A stretch of DNA of 64,000 nt from Salegentibacter agarivorans (GTDB taxonomy: Bacteria > Bacteroidota > Bacteroidia > Flavobacteriales > Flavobacteriaceae): NCBI RefSeq assembly GCF_900113135.1, contig NZ_FOOH01000010.1:93519-157518 (forward strand). Direction: 5' to 3'. A program made the translations under genes and the position numbers. Shown piece after piece: positions 10,275-19,711 of this stretch. A model generated the notes under the pieces. It was not told where the DNA came from, searched no databases, and worked only from the letters and a program-made list of their open reading frames with translations. Each line of letters starts with the position of its first letter. Positions within the stretch are counted from its first letter, which is position 1.

Positions 10275-12518
10275 ATGATGAGATTCTTCATTTTAGTTGC
10301 TATTTTATGGAGTGTTTGCAGCTGGGGGCAAAACAAACACCCTGATTCCTTGTGGCTTTCAAAACCAGAAAGTTCTGATTTTCCAGGTGATCTACAAAAA
10401 GGATATAATGCTTTTTTTATTGAAACCCTACCTGAATTTCAAAGCAATTTTAATGGTCTGAAGCCATTATTTACTTCCGAAAAGCAGATTCTTTTTATAC
10501 ATGATTTTAAGCCGAAAGAATTACAGAATATTTCCCCGGACACATTAAAAATATCCAGTAATCTTTTTGAATCCTCAGAAGAAATAAAGCTGTTTATTGT
10601 AGAAAATAAACGATTTAATAATATCCTTTATCAGCCTGATTCCCTTACTGATTTAGGACTTTGTAAAGAATTTAACCGCGTTAATACAGACAGTTTAAAA
10701 AGTAAAAAAGAGATCGATTTTTTTCTGCAAGATTTATTACATACGAAGGGAGTGGTACCGGATCTTATTGTATCTCCTTATATAGCGGATATAGGATATT
10801 TAAAAGAGAAGTACTATAAAGAGCCAGTATATAGAGCGAAGGTTACATATAATAATGAAGAATTAAATAATGTAAGTTGGAAAGAATTCCCCCATTTAGA
10901 AACCTGTGGTGTCTTTAGAACCAGTGATTCGACCTTATCACCGCAAAAAAGGGGATTTATGTTTTCTCCTGACATCTACAATTTTACCGATAAGAATACA
11001 AGAATCTCCGGCCCTAAAACATTTCGCGCCATAAAATATGAATTAGGGGAAAGGTTAAGATACTCCTTACCTCTGGAGGATGAAATTAATAATCTGGCAA
11101 ATCGGACTGACAAAAGTACTCCAACAGATATAGATTTTGTAGAAGATATAAATAGAGAAAAAAGCGTCAGTATTTTTAATGGTGCCTCGAGTTACATAGA
11201 TATTAGGAATAAACCGGAGGAGTGGCTAGAAGAAATAAGTATTAGCGCCTGGATAAAACCTGATGAGGTAGATGGAAGTTTTAGTTTAATTGGTAAAGGG
11301 GAAGCCTTCTCAGCTAAAATTTATTTTGGTAGATTACAATTTACTACTACCGGAATTAAAGATCATACTACATCAAAGCGTGTAATAAAAAAGGGGGAGT
11401 GGACTCATGTGGCTTTTGTATATGTGCCAAAACAAAAGCTTTATTTGTATGTAAACGGGAGTTTGGTAGAGGAGATAGCTGCTTCGGATATTCGACAGAC
11501 CGATCATGCTTTACTCATAGGAACAAATCTCTGGGGTCAATACTATTCCGGGCTAATGAGTGATTTAAAAATATGGGATAGAGCATTAAGTGATGATGAA
11601 ATCAAAAGTGTTTATTTGGAGAAAACGGATGATAATCATCATTCTTTCCTTGCCGATAATTGGTTGTATTTATCCGGTCTTTTTTTGATTCTAATAATCC
11701 CTGCATTCTTTATTTTCCGAAAAAAGCCCACAGCAAAACAAGAAACCCCGACCCTGGAGGACAAAGCCCTGGCTCCAATTCATCAAAATATCAAACTAAA
11801 CAGCATTAACTTATTAAATGGGTTTAAGGTGTGGAACTTGAATGGAGAAGATATTACTTCTAAGTTTTCTCCAAAGCGCCGAGAACTATTAATCCTGATC
11901 TTATTATTTACATTGAAGGATAGCGGAATTACTTCCAAAAAACTCAGTGATATCCTTTGGCCTGGATTTCCTGCTCAAAACAAAAAAAATAACAGAAGTA
12001 CTCAAATAAAGGAATTAAGAAAAATTTTAGAGAAACAGCTTGAATCTGAAATCTTGTTTGACGAAAAGAAATGGCAACTTGAAATTGCAGAAAATGGTAA
12101 AATAGATGTCTTCACTCTAAATAAAATACTACCTGATTTTTGGTCATCAGAAAAGGAAATTCATTCTGAGGTTCAGGCTATTGAATTTGCCAGAATTGTT
12201 TCGAAAGGACCTTTATTACCCCAGGTAGAGGTAGAGTGGCTGGATGCTATTAAAGCCGAATATAATTCCAGGGTATTGGACTTATTAAGTCCATTTCTTG
12301 AAAATGAAGTTTTAAATAGCGCTGAAAAAATTGAAGTTATTGAAGCAATTTTGGTGGTAGATCCTTTATTTGAACCTGCAGTTAGGAAAAAAGTTTCTTG
12401 TTTATTACAACAGGAAAAATATGGTTCCGCAAAAAAAACCGTTGAAAACTATAAAAAACTTTACGAAAGCTATTACAACGAGACTATTGAGCCGGAATTT
12501 ATGAAAATAGTTAAATAA
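10275..12518 (+). CDS. Membrane-spanning LamG / winged-helix putative regulator
   Basis: A 747-residue protein whose order of domains suggests a one-component signal transducer. A signal peptide (ending SWGQ, about 19) is followed by about 270 residues without a recognised family. A LamG/concanavalin-like sandwich spans about 294-450 (SIFNGASSYIDI, ISAWIKPDE, GEWTHVAFVY, LYVNGSLV, DLKIWDRALSDDEI). One transmembrane helix lies at about 460-484, followed by a basic cytoplasmic edge. Residues of about 508-612 look like a SARP/OmpR-type winged helix (SPKRRELLILILLF, SDILWPG, NRSTQIKELRKILEK), and the last 130 are helical. It would sense a ligand in the periplasm and bind DNA from the membrane. 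It lies 100 bases upstream of the Gfo/Idh and SusCD genes, its likely targets. The domain reading is from pattern alone. Confidence 0.7.
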   Translation: MMRFFILVAILWSVCSWGQNKHPDSLWLSKPESSDFPGDLQKGYNAFFIETLPEFQSNFNGLKPLFTSEKQILFIHDFKPKELQNISPDTLKISSNLFESSEEIKLFIVENKRFNNILYQPDSLTDLGLCKEFNRVNTDSLKSKKEIDFFLQDLLHTKGVVPDLIVSPYIADIGYLKEKYYKEPVYRAKVTYNNEELNNVSWKEFPHLETCGVFRTSDSTLSPQKRGFMFSPDIYNFTDKNTRISGPKTFRAIKYELGERLRYSLPLEDEINNLANRTDKSTPTDIDFVEDINREKSVSIFNGASSYIDIRNKPEEWLEEISISAWIKPDEVDGSFSLIGKGEAFSAKIYFGRLQFTTTGIKDHTTSKRVIKKGEWTHVAFVYVPKQKLYLYVNGSLVEEIAASDIRQTDHALLIGTNLWGQYYSGLMSDLKIWDRALSDDEIKSVYLEKTDDNHHSFLADNWLYLSGLFLILIIPAFFIFRKKPTAKQETPTLEDKALAPIHQNIKLNSINLLNGFKVWNLNGEDITSKFSPKRRELLILILLFTLKDSGITSKKLSDILWPGFPAQNKKNNRSTQIKELRKILEKQLESEILFDEKKWQLEIAENGKIDVFTLNKILPDFWSSEKEIHSEVQAIEFARIVSKGPLLPQVEVEWLDAIKAEYNSRVLDLLSPFLENEVLNSAEKIEVIEAILVVDPLFEPAVRKKVSCLLQQEKYGSAKKTVENYKKLYESYYNETIEPEFMKIVK

Positions 12519-12618
12519 ATCAGAAATTTCTTCATTTTTTACCCCATTTATTACCCCTAACATTACTTCTTCCTTAGTTAGATTTACGCAGTTAAAAAAT
12601 TAAATCTATCTAATAACT

Positions 12619-13965
12619 ATGGAGAATAATAGACGTTCTTTTATAAAAAAACTGGGGGTAGCAGGAGCCACTGCGGCCATTATCCCTTCAGTTTTTGCCT
12701 CAGAAGGAAAACCCTTAAATTTTCTTAATAGAATCGAAACTAAAAGAAACACCAAGCCAATAGCTATAGCGTTAATTGGAGCTGGAGGGATGGGGGTTGC
12801 AGATACCAATACCGCTCTAAAGCATGACAATATTAATTTACTTGCCGTTTGTGATTTATATGAGGGTAGATTGGAAGAATCCAAAGAACGATGGGGTAGT
12901 GACCTGTTCCTTACCAAAAAGTACGAAGATATCCTTAGGCGTGACGATATTGATGCGGTGATAATTGGTACGCCAGATCATTGGCATAAAAAAATCAGTA
13001 TTGATGCTTTAAAGGCAGGTAAACATGTGTACTGTGAAAAACCGTTGGTCCATTCTATAGAGGAGGGGCATGAGGTAATTAAAGCGTGGGAAAAATCGGG
13101 AAGAATTTTTATGGTTGGGAGCCAGGGTCTTTCTTCTCTTGGTAATGAAAAAGCCAAGCAATTACTGGAAGCAGGTGCAATTGGAGAAATTAATTATGCG
13201 GAAGGATTTTGGGCCAGAAACTCTCCTTTAGGGGCGTGGCAATATCCTATTCCTAATGATGCCTCCCAGGAAACAGTAGATTGGAAGAAATTTATTGAGC
13301 CTACTACCAAAAGACCATTTGATGAAGATCGTTTTTTTAGATGGAGAAACTATACCGATTATGGTACCGGGATGTCCGGTGATTTATTCGTACATCTTTT
13401 TTCAAGCCTTCATTTTATAACGGGTTCTTATGGCCCAAACAAAGTAGCAGCTACGGGTGGATTAAGATATTGGAAGGACGGCAGAGAAGTTCCGGATGTA
13501 TTAATGGGAATGTTTGATTATCCAGATACCGATAACCACCCGGCATTCAATCTTTCTTTACGCTGTAATTTCGTAGATGGCACCAGTGGAAGTACTTATT
13601 TAAAAATTGTGGGTAGTAAAGGATCCATGGATGTTACCTGGGACGATGTTATGCTTAAACAAAACACGGCTTCGAATGATAATGATCCATTTACGGCAGA
13701 GAAGGCATCTGAAGAAAGTATGACCCGTAGCTATCGAAAAAAGATCTTACCCCCTTCCAATACCTTTTACGAAGCTGAACGCGGTTATAAGGGCGCTCAT
13801 TACGATCACTTCGCTAATTTTTTCCATGCTATTAGAACAGGCGGAACCGTAGTAGAAGATCCTGTATTCGGATTTAGAGCTGCTGCACCTGCATTGTTAT
13901 GCAATGACAGTTATCGACAAAATAAATTTATTCAGTGGGATCCAGAACAAATGAAAATAGTATAA
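12619..13965 (+). CDS. Gfo/Idh/MocA-family oxidoreductase, Tat-exported
   Basis: A 448-residue NAD(P)-dependent oxidoreductase of the Gfo/Idh/MocA family. The leader RRSFIKKLGVAGATAA is a twin-arginine signal, so it should act in the periplasm with a tightly held cofactor. The Rossmann loop is ALIGAGGMGVAD (about residues 50-62), TPDHWH follows, and the catalytic-lysine motif CEKPL is at 140-144. Members oxidise or reduce sugar hydroxyls, often at C3. The next gene, 17 bases away, is a DUF1080 protein, a family named as 3-keto-disaccharide hydrolases/lyases; such pairs fit a 3-keto-glycoside pathway. A second pair lies at 41785-44134. The sugar is unknown. Confidence 0.88.
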   Translation: MENNRRSFIKKLGVAGATAAIIPSVFASEGKPLNFLNRIETKRNTKPIAIALIGAGGMGVADTNTALKHDNINLLAVCDLYEGRLEESKERWGSDLFLTKKYEDILRRDDIDAVIIGTPDHWHKKISIDALKAGKHVYCEKPLVHSIEEGHEVIKAWEKSGRIFMVGSQGLSSLGNEKAKQLLEAGAIGEINYAEGFWARNSPLGAWQYPIPNDASQETVDWKKFIEPTTKRPFDEDRFFRWRNYTDYGTGMSGDLFVHLFSSLHFITGSYGPNKVAATGGLRYWKDGREVPDVLMGMFDYPDTDNHPAFNLSLRCNFVDGTSGSTYLKIVGSKGSMDVTWDDVMLKQNTASNDNDPFTAEKASEESMTRSYRKKILPPSNTFYEAERGYKGAHYDHFANFFHAIRTGGTVVEDPVFGFRAAAPALLCNDSYRQNKFIQWDPEQMKIV

Positions 13966-13982
13966 CCTTTTAAAATATAAAA

Positions 13983-14744
13983 ATGAAAAAAATAATACTA
14001 AGCATATTTACTCTTGCGTGCCTGGTGGCTTGTAAAAATGAAGGTAAAGATTCAGATAAAACAGAAATAAAAGAAAAGGATAATGTAGAAACTATAGCGG
14101 CCAATGAAAGAGATGAGCAGTGGCAATATCTTTTTGATGGGGAAAATGCTGAAGGCTGGCGGGGGTTTAATGAGAAAAATGCAGATGGTCTTCCAGAGGG
14201 TTGGGTCGTAGAAAATGGAACTTTAAAATCCCTGGGAAAAGGTGGTGATATAGGTGGTGATATCGTGTACGGAGAAGAGAAGTTTGAAAACTTTGAACTG
14301 TATTTGGAATGGAAGATATCGCAGGAAGGTAATAGTGGGGTGTTTTATCACGTAGTTGAAGACGAAGCCTATGACTCCCCGTATTATGCAGCTCCCGAAT
14401 ATCAGATTATTGATCAGAAAGGTTTTCCTCAGGAATTAAAACCCTGGCAATCTATTGGGGCAGATTATGGGATGTATGACCCTGAGTATGATGAAGATAA
14501 TCTTAAAGAAGTGGGAGAATGGAATACCACAAGAATTAGGTTTACTCAGGATAAAGTTACTTACTGGCTAAACGGTCAAAAGACGGTGGAATTTGAGCCT
14601 TGGTCAGAAGAATGGGAACAAAGAAAAAAAGAAGGGAAATGGAAAGATTTTCCTGATTACGGTACGGCAAAATCCGGTCTAATTGGCTTACAGGATCACG
14701 GCAGCTATACCTGGTTCAGGAATATAAAAATTAAAAAGCTTTAG
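13983..14744 (+). CDS. DUF1080 (3-keto-glycoside-acting) lipoprotein
   Basis: A 253-residue lipoprotein (leader ends LACLVAC, Cys17) with one DUF1080/PF06439 domain from about residue 45 to the end. Visible marks are WQYLFDGENAEGWRGF, PEGWVVENGTL, DIVYGEEKFENFELYLEWK, GNSGVFYHV, PEYQIID, and the end GLIGLQDHGSYTWFRNIKI. The family has a concanavalin-like sandwich, and characterised members cleave 3-keto-glycosides. It follows the Gfo/Idh/MocA gene by 17 bases and is one half of a redox-cleavage pair. It is a distant paralogue of the protein at 41785-42612. The family is certain; activity here is inferred. Confidence 0.88.
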   Translation: MKKIILSIFTLACLVACKNEGKDSDKTEIKEKDNVETIAANERDEQWQYLFDGENAEGWRGFNEKNADGLPEGWVVENGTLKSLGKGGDIGGDIVYGEEKFENFELYLEWKISQEGNSGVFYHVVEDEAYDSPYYAAPEYQIIDQKGFPQELKPWQSIGADYGMYDPEYDEDNLKEVGEWNTTRIRFTQDKVTYWLNGQKTVEFEPWSEEWEQRKKEGKWKDFPDYGTAKSGLIGLQDHGSYTWFRNIKIKKL

Positions 14745-14778
14745 AATGTATAGTAGTTCTCTATCAGCGGACAGAAAA

Positions 14779-14800
14779 TTTTTCATTTTCAAATGAAAAA
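14779..14800. repeat. Perfect short inverted repeat upstream of susC
   Basis: TTTTTCATTT and AAATGAAAAA are separated by two bases, in the 272-base gap between the DUF1080 gene and susC. It could form a hairpin at the end of the upstream transcript, or be an operator upstream of susC. It lacks a clear U-tract for rightward termination. Confidence 0.4.
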
Positions 14801-15016
14801 ATAAAACAGGTTAACGGAAAAGTTGCGCTTAAGATTCACGAGGGGTAAAGGCCCTGGGGTGAAATATTAACCTAAGACATCTTTAGTTAACTGATTTGAA
14901 ATGATTTTTTCATAATTATTTAAAATCAACTTTTTAGGATGAGATTCAATTAAGCCGACATTTGAAGCCTTCTAAAAATTAACCAATATGAATAACTAAA
15001 AACTAAAAATTAAATT

Positions 15017-18000
15017 ATGACGAAAAACATTAAAAAGGTACTTATAGTACTTTGTACCCTTTTCAGCTGGGTGGGCTTTGCTCAGGAGAGAGAAGTATCC
15101 GGAAGGGTATTAGATGACGAGGGATTACCTATTCCAGGGGTAACCGTTGCAGAAGATGGTACTTCTAATGGTACCGTTACCGACATGGAAGGTGAGTTTG
15201 AATTTAGTGTTACAGATGATGAAAATACTACTTTGATTTTCTCCTTTTTGGGTTTTCAAACTCAGGAGATTATGCTAAATGGGCAAACTGAATTTGAAAT
15301 AGTTTTAGAAGAGAGTTCTGAAGGTCTAAACGAAGTAGTAGTAGTAGGATACGGTACACAAAAGAAGGCTAATTTAACCGGAGCGGTAAGTCAGGTCGAT
15401 TCAGAAACTCTGGAAGATCGCCCTATTACTAATGTGAGTTCTGGTCTTCAGGGCTCAATGGCAGGAGTTACTGTTACAGGAGCTTCCGGAGCTCCTGGTA
15501 ATAATTCCGGCGATATCAGGATTCGTGGAATTGGAACCTGGGGTAATGCTTCTCCCTTAATAGTTATAGACGGGGTGCCGGGTGGAAATTTAGATATATT
15601 AAACCCAAGTGATATAGAAAGTATATCTGTATTAAAAGATGCCGCTTCTTCCTCTATTTATGGTGTAAGGGGTGCGAACGGAGTTATTGTTGTGACTACA
15701 AAATCTGGTAAAGGGGGAGAACCTACCCTTTCCTATAATACCTATTACGGTATGCAGCGTCCCACAGCTATTCCCGAAAAACTTGGTTCTCCCGAATATA
15801 TGGAGTTGTTAAATGAGTCACAAATCAATGTGGGTAGAAACCCTACTTATTCTGAAGAAGAGATTCAAATCGCTCGAGATGGTTCAGATCCCAATTATTA
15901 CGCGAATACTAACTGGGTAAATGAAGTGTACAAAGACTATGCTCCGCAAGAAAGTCATAATCTGAGTGTAAATGGAGGGGAAGAAAATCTTAATTACTAT
16001 CTCTCTTATGGGTTACTTAAAGAAGGTGGTTTAGTAGTAGGTGATAAGTTTGAAGCCAAACGACACAATATTAGAGCTAAGGTAAGTACTACTTTATTAG
16101 ATAGGATTGAATTAAATACCAACCTCGGGTATATTGACAGAAATTATATCGGATCTTCTCAGGGATTCGCCCCACTTTACCAGGCTCTTACTGTCAGACC
16201 ATTGGTTCCTGTTAGAAATACAAATGGAGGTTGGGGATATATAGGAGGTTCAAGTAATCCTGTAGCTACGGCGTATGAAGCGGGAACTAATGATTTTACT
16301 TCTGAGGAATTCACAGCCAATGTTGACGCAGCAATAAGAATTTTCGATGGATTTAAAATTCGCGGAAGGTATGGTTTGGTGAAATACAACTCAAGAAGAA
16401 ATGTATTTGATAGAACTGTAAATTATTATGATGCCGATACTGGTAATCTAGTTTGGCAGATTAATAACCCGAGTCAGATTACAACAAGTAGTTATAAAGG
16501 TACCTACCAGACCTTTGTTGGTACGGCCGAATTTGATAGAACCTTTGCTGAAGATCATAGTGTTCAGGCCCTATTAGGGGTTTCCCAGGAGGAAACCATA
16601 AACGATGATTTATCGGCATCAAGAACTGATGTAGCGTCTACTTCTGTGGGCCATATTAATCTAGGAACCGATAATCAAAGAAATAGTGGGGGTAATGCAC
16701 AAAATGCCTTACAATCTGTATTTGGAAGATTAAATTATGCATTTAAAGACAAGTATTTAGCCGAAGCAAATTTTAGATATGATGGGTCTTCTCGTTTTGC
16801 TAAAGATGTTCGTTGGAATTTGTTCTCTTCCGCCTCTTTAGGTTGGGTTTTTACTGAAGAAGAATTTTTAGAAAATGATATCTTGGATTTTGGGAAAATT
16901 CGTGCTTCTTACGGAACCCAGGGAAATGACAGGATTGCCGACTGGGCATTTATGGATGTTCTTGGACCGGTAAGTACAATGCCAATAGGAAATGCTGTAA
17001 CCATTGGTTATAGACAAACGGCTGTTGGGAATGAACTCTTAACCTGGGAATCTGCTGAAAAATTAAATGTTGGTTTAGATCTTAGCTTTTTAGATAATCG
17101 ATTAAACATCACGGCAGATTATTTTGAGAATAATACCAACAATATTTTATTGAGATTACCTATTCCAGACGTTTTTGGAGGTCCTGCTTACCCATATCAA
17201 AATGCCGGTTCTGTAGAAAATACAGGTTGGGAACTGGAACTGGGATGGAGAGATCAAATAAAAGAATTTAATTATGATTTGAATTTCAACATCTCCGATG
17301 TTCGTAACGAGGTTACTGATCTTGGAGGGACTGAACCTACAATTGGAGACCGAATTCGAAGGGTAGGGGATCCACTAGATGCATTTTATGGTTTAGTAGC
17401 CGATAGGATAGCACAAGAATCTGATTTCACTTATGATGCAGGTTCGGATACTTATATTCCAAACTTCCCTTATATCCAGGGGGACCCGGTACAGCCCGGA
17501 GATTTAATTTATAAAGATTTAAATGGAGATGGAGAAGTAGACTTGGTTAATGATAGGAAAGTTATTGGAAGTCATATTCCAAGATATACCTATGGTTTCC
17601 GTGGAGATTTTGACTACAAAAATTTTGATCTAAGTGTATTTATTCAAGGTGTAGGAAAAGTGAACGGGTTACTGACGGGAACGGCGCGTCATGCGTTAAT
17701 TTCTGAAAGTGCTATTCCACAAGCTGTTCATTTGGATAGATGGACGCCTGAAAACACAAATGCCTCCTATCCCCGATTGACCTATCAACAATCTTATAAT
17801 CAAAGATTATCTACTTATTGGTTAGAAGACGCGTCTTATATAAGATTGAAAAATGTTCAGGTTGGATATACACTACCGGAGAATTTTACAAGCAGATTTA
17901 GAGTAGATCGTTTAAGAGCGTATGTGTCGGGCGAAAATTTACTGACGTTTACTGATTATTTTGACGGTTACGATCCTGAATCTCCCGTAAGTAGTGGAAG

Positions 18001-18055
18001 TTTTTATCCACAGATAAGGACATTTACTATCGGTCTAAACATTAACTTAAAGTAA
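15017..18055 (+). CDS. SusC/RagA-type TonB-dependent outer-membrane transporter (locus 1)
   Basis: A 1012-residue SusC-family beta-barrel that imports ligands across the outer membrane with TonB energy. A signal peptide ends GFAQ (about 23). A CarboxypepD_reg-like domain follows (VSGRVLDDEGLPIPGVTV, about 27-110), then the family TonB/plug region EVVVVGYGTQKKANLTGAV, IRIRGIGTWGNASPLIVIDG and SIYGVRGANGVIVVTTK. The barrel ends in the hydrophobic IGLNINLK. It is 6 bases upstream of its SusD partner. The cargo is not evident; neighbours with oxidoreductase, DUF1080 and phosphatase folds point to a modified glycoside. Confidence 0.95.
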   Translation: MTKNIKKVLIVLCTLFSWVGFAQEREVSGRVLDDEGLPIPGVTVAEDGTSNGTVTDMEGEFEFSVTDDENTTLIFSFLGFQTQEIMLNGQTEFEIVLEESSEGLNEVVVVGYGTQKKANLTGAVSQVDSETLEDRPITNVSSGLQGSMAGVTVTGASGAPGNNSGDIRIRGIGTWGNASPLIVIDGVPGGNLDILNPSDIESISVLKDAASSSIYGVRGANGVIVVTTKSGKGGEPTLSYNTYYGMQRPTAIPEKLGSPEYMELLNESQINVGRNPTYSEEEIQIARDGSDPNYYANTNWVNEVYKDYAPQESHNLSVNGGEENLNYYLSYGLLKEGGLVVGDKFEAKRHNIRAKVSTTLLDRIELNTNLGYIDRNYIGSSQGFAPLYQALTVRPLVPVRNTNGGWGYIGGSSNPVATAYEAGTNDFTSEEFTANVDAAIRIFDGFKIRGRYGLVKYNSRRNVFDRTVNYYDADTGNLVWQINNPSQITTSSYKGTYQTFVGTAEFDRTFAEDHSVQALLGVSQEETINDDLSASRTDVASTSVGHINLGTDNQRNSGGNAQNALQSVFGRLNYAFKDKYLAEANFRYDGSSRFAKDVRWNLFSSASLGWVFTEEEFLENDILDFGKIRASYGTQGNDRIADWAFMDVLGPVSTMPIGNAVTIGYRQTAVGNELLTWESAEKLNVGLDLSFLDNRLNITADYFENNTNNILLRLPIPDVFGGPAYPYQNAGSVENTGWELELGWRDQIKEFNYDLNFNISDVRNEVTDLGGTEPTIGDRIRRVGDPLDAFYGLVADRIAQESDFTYDAGSDTYIPNFPYIQGDPVQPGDLIYKDLNGDGEVDLVNDRKVIGSHIPRYTYGFRGDFDYKNFDLSVFIQGVGKVNGLLTGTARHALISESAIPQAVHLDRWTPENTNASYPRLTYQQSYNQRLSTYWLEDASYIRLKNVQVGYTLPENFTSRFRVDRLRAYVSGENLLTFTDYFDGYDPESPVSSGSFYPQIRTFTIGLNINLK

Positions 18056-18061
18056 AAAAAG

Positions 18062-19711
18062 ATGAAGAAAATAGTTGTATTTAGTGTGATACTGAGCATG
18101 TTTTGCTTAGTAGGGTGTGAAAAAGATTTTCTGGATCGAGCACCAAATGATGAACTAACTGATGAAACCTTTTGGGAGAACGAAGAACACCTTAGGTTGG
18201 CTGCGAATGCATTATATGCCAATGTGAAAGCTAAGAATACTGTTGACCAGGAAAATATGGGGGACAATACCTTGTGGCCTTCCACAACCCAGTATCAACG
18301 TATAGGAAGTGGAAATTACAATTCAGATTTAAATACCCTGAATACAGAATGGACCACACAATATCGCGGGATTCGCCAGGCTAATTCCTTTTTGGCTAAC
18401 TATCAAAAAGCAGAAGTTGATGATCCTTTGGTTGCTGAGAGATATGCTGCCGAAGTACGGGTGATAAGAGCATTAATGTACCTTTATATAACAGAGTTCT
18501 GGGGCGATATGCCTTTAGTAACAGAGCCACTTAATATTGATGAGCTTATGATACCTCGAGATCCTAAAGAGGAAGTAGTGGATTTTGTACTCAATGATTT
18601 AGAAGATGCTGCTCAGTACCTACCTGAAGAGATACCTTCAGGAGAAAATCTGGGTAGAATGAATAAAGGTGCAGCCCTTGCATTAAAAGCCAGGATGGCA
18701 TTGTATAATGAAAGATACGATGTTGCTGAAGATGCTGCTAAAAGAGTAATGGATATGGGGGTTTATGAATTGTATTCTACCGGAAATCCAGAAAGTGATT
18801 ACTATGATTTATTTACTTATGAAGGAAAACTTGCCAATGGTAATAACAAAGAAACTATTATTGCCAGGCTATCTTTAGAGGATGAAGCTATGCATAATCT
18901 TAGCCGGGAAATACACGTTCCCGATCAGGTTATTCGATGGAACCCAACCAAATCCTTGGTAGATTCTTATTTAATGGCTGATGGATTACCAATTGATAAG
19001 TCGCCTTTATATAGTGTTGAAACTTATGAAGACGTTTTTGAAAATAGAGATCCAAGAATGACACAAACTATTTTAGAACCAGGTTCTGAATGGGGTGGTC
19101 GTTATGATGGCCGGGAAAATAATGAAAATCCAGAAATTTTTGAAGTCCCGAAATTTCAATCTGATGGACGTGGTGCTGTAACCCTGACCGGGTATTATTT
19201 TACGAAATATGCAGAACCTTCTGCAGTACCAACTTATAATCGTGATTTTAATGATATTCATTTACTGCGTTATGCGGAGGTTTTATTAACGTATGCTGAA
19301 GCCAGATTTGAACAGGGAGTTTTATCTCAGGAAGACCTGGATATATCCATCAACCTATTAAGAGAAAGAGTAGCAATGCAACCTATGGTTTTGGCTGATT
19401 TGGAATCTAATGGATTAGATCTAAGAGAGGAAATCAGAAGGGAAAGAAGAGTTGAATTAGCACTGGAAGGTCAGCGATACTTTGATATTAAACGCTGGAA
19501 ACAGGGAGAATTATTAGCATCGGACGTCAAAGGAACCAATGTGAAGTGGTTACCAAATCCTGCAATGGCTGATAATTTAAGGACAGATGAGAATGGATTT
19601 ATTATTGCGTTAACTGACAGGGTTTTTGACCCTGAAAGACACTATCTCTGGCCAGTACCCCTTCCTCAATTAGAAAGAAACCCCGATTTAGTACAAAATC
19701 CAGGATGGTAA
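18062..19711 (+). CDS. SusD/RagB-family surface lipoprotein (locus 1)
   Basis: A 549-residue SusD-type lipoprotein (leader ends FCLVGC, Cys19) that caps the SusC barrel and binds the ligand at the cell surface. The N-terminal EKDFLDRAPNDELTDETFWENE is typical, as are the helical repeat region with LRYAEVLLTYAEARFE, the ERRVELALEGQRYFDIKRW motif and the ending PVPLPQLERNPDLVQNPGW. It overlaps the next gene by 7 bases, which suggests translational coupling. Confidence 0.95.
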   Translation: MKKIVVFSVILSMFCLVGCEKDFLDRAPNDELTDETFWENEEHLRLAANALYANVKAKNTVDQENMGDNTLWPSTTQYQRIGSGNYNSDLNTLNTEWTTQYRGIRQANSFLANYQKAEVDDPLVAERYAAEVRVIRALMYLYITEFWGDMPLVTEPLNIDELMIPRDPKEEVVDFVLNDLEDAAQYLPEEIPSGENLGRMNKGAALALKARMALYNERYDVAEDAAKRVMDMGVYELYSTGNPESDYYDLFTYEGKLANGNNKETIIARLSLEDEAMHNLSREIHVPDQVIRWNPTKSLVDSYLMADGLPIDKSPLYSVETYEDVFENRDPRMTQTILEPGSEWGGRYDGRENNENPEIFEVPKFQSDGRGAVTLTGYYFTKYAEPSAVPTYNRDFNDIHLLRYAEVLLTYAEARFEQGVLSQEDLDISINLLRERVAMQPMVLADLESNGLDLREEIRRERRVELALEGQRYFDIKRWKQGELLASDVKGTNVKWLPNPAMADNLRTDENGFIIALTDRVFDPERHYLWPVPLPQLERNPDLVQNPGW

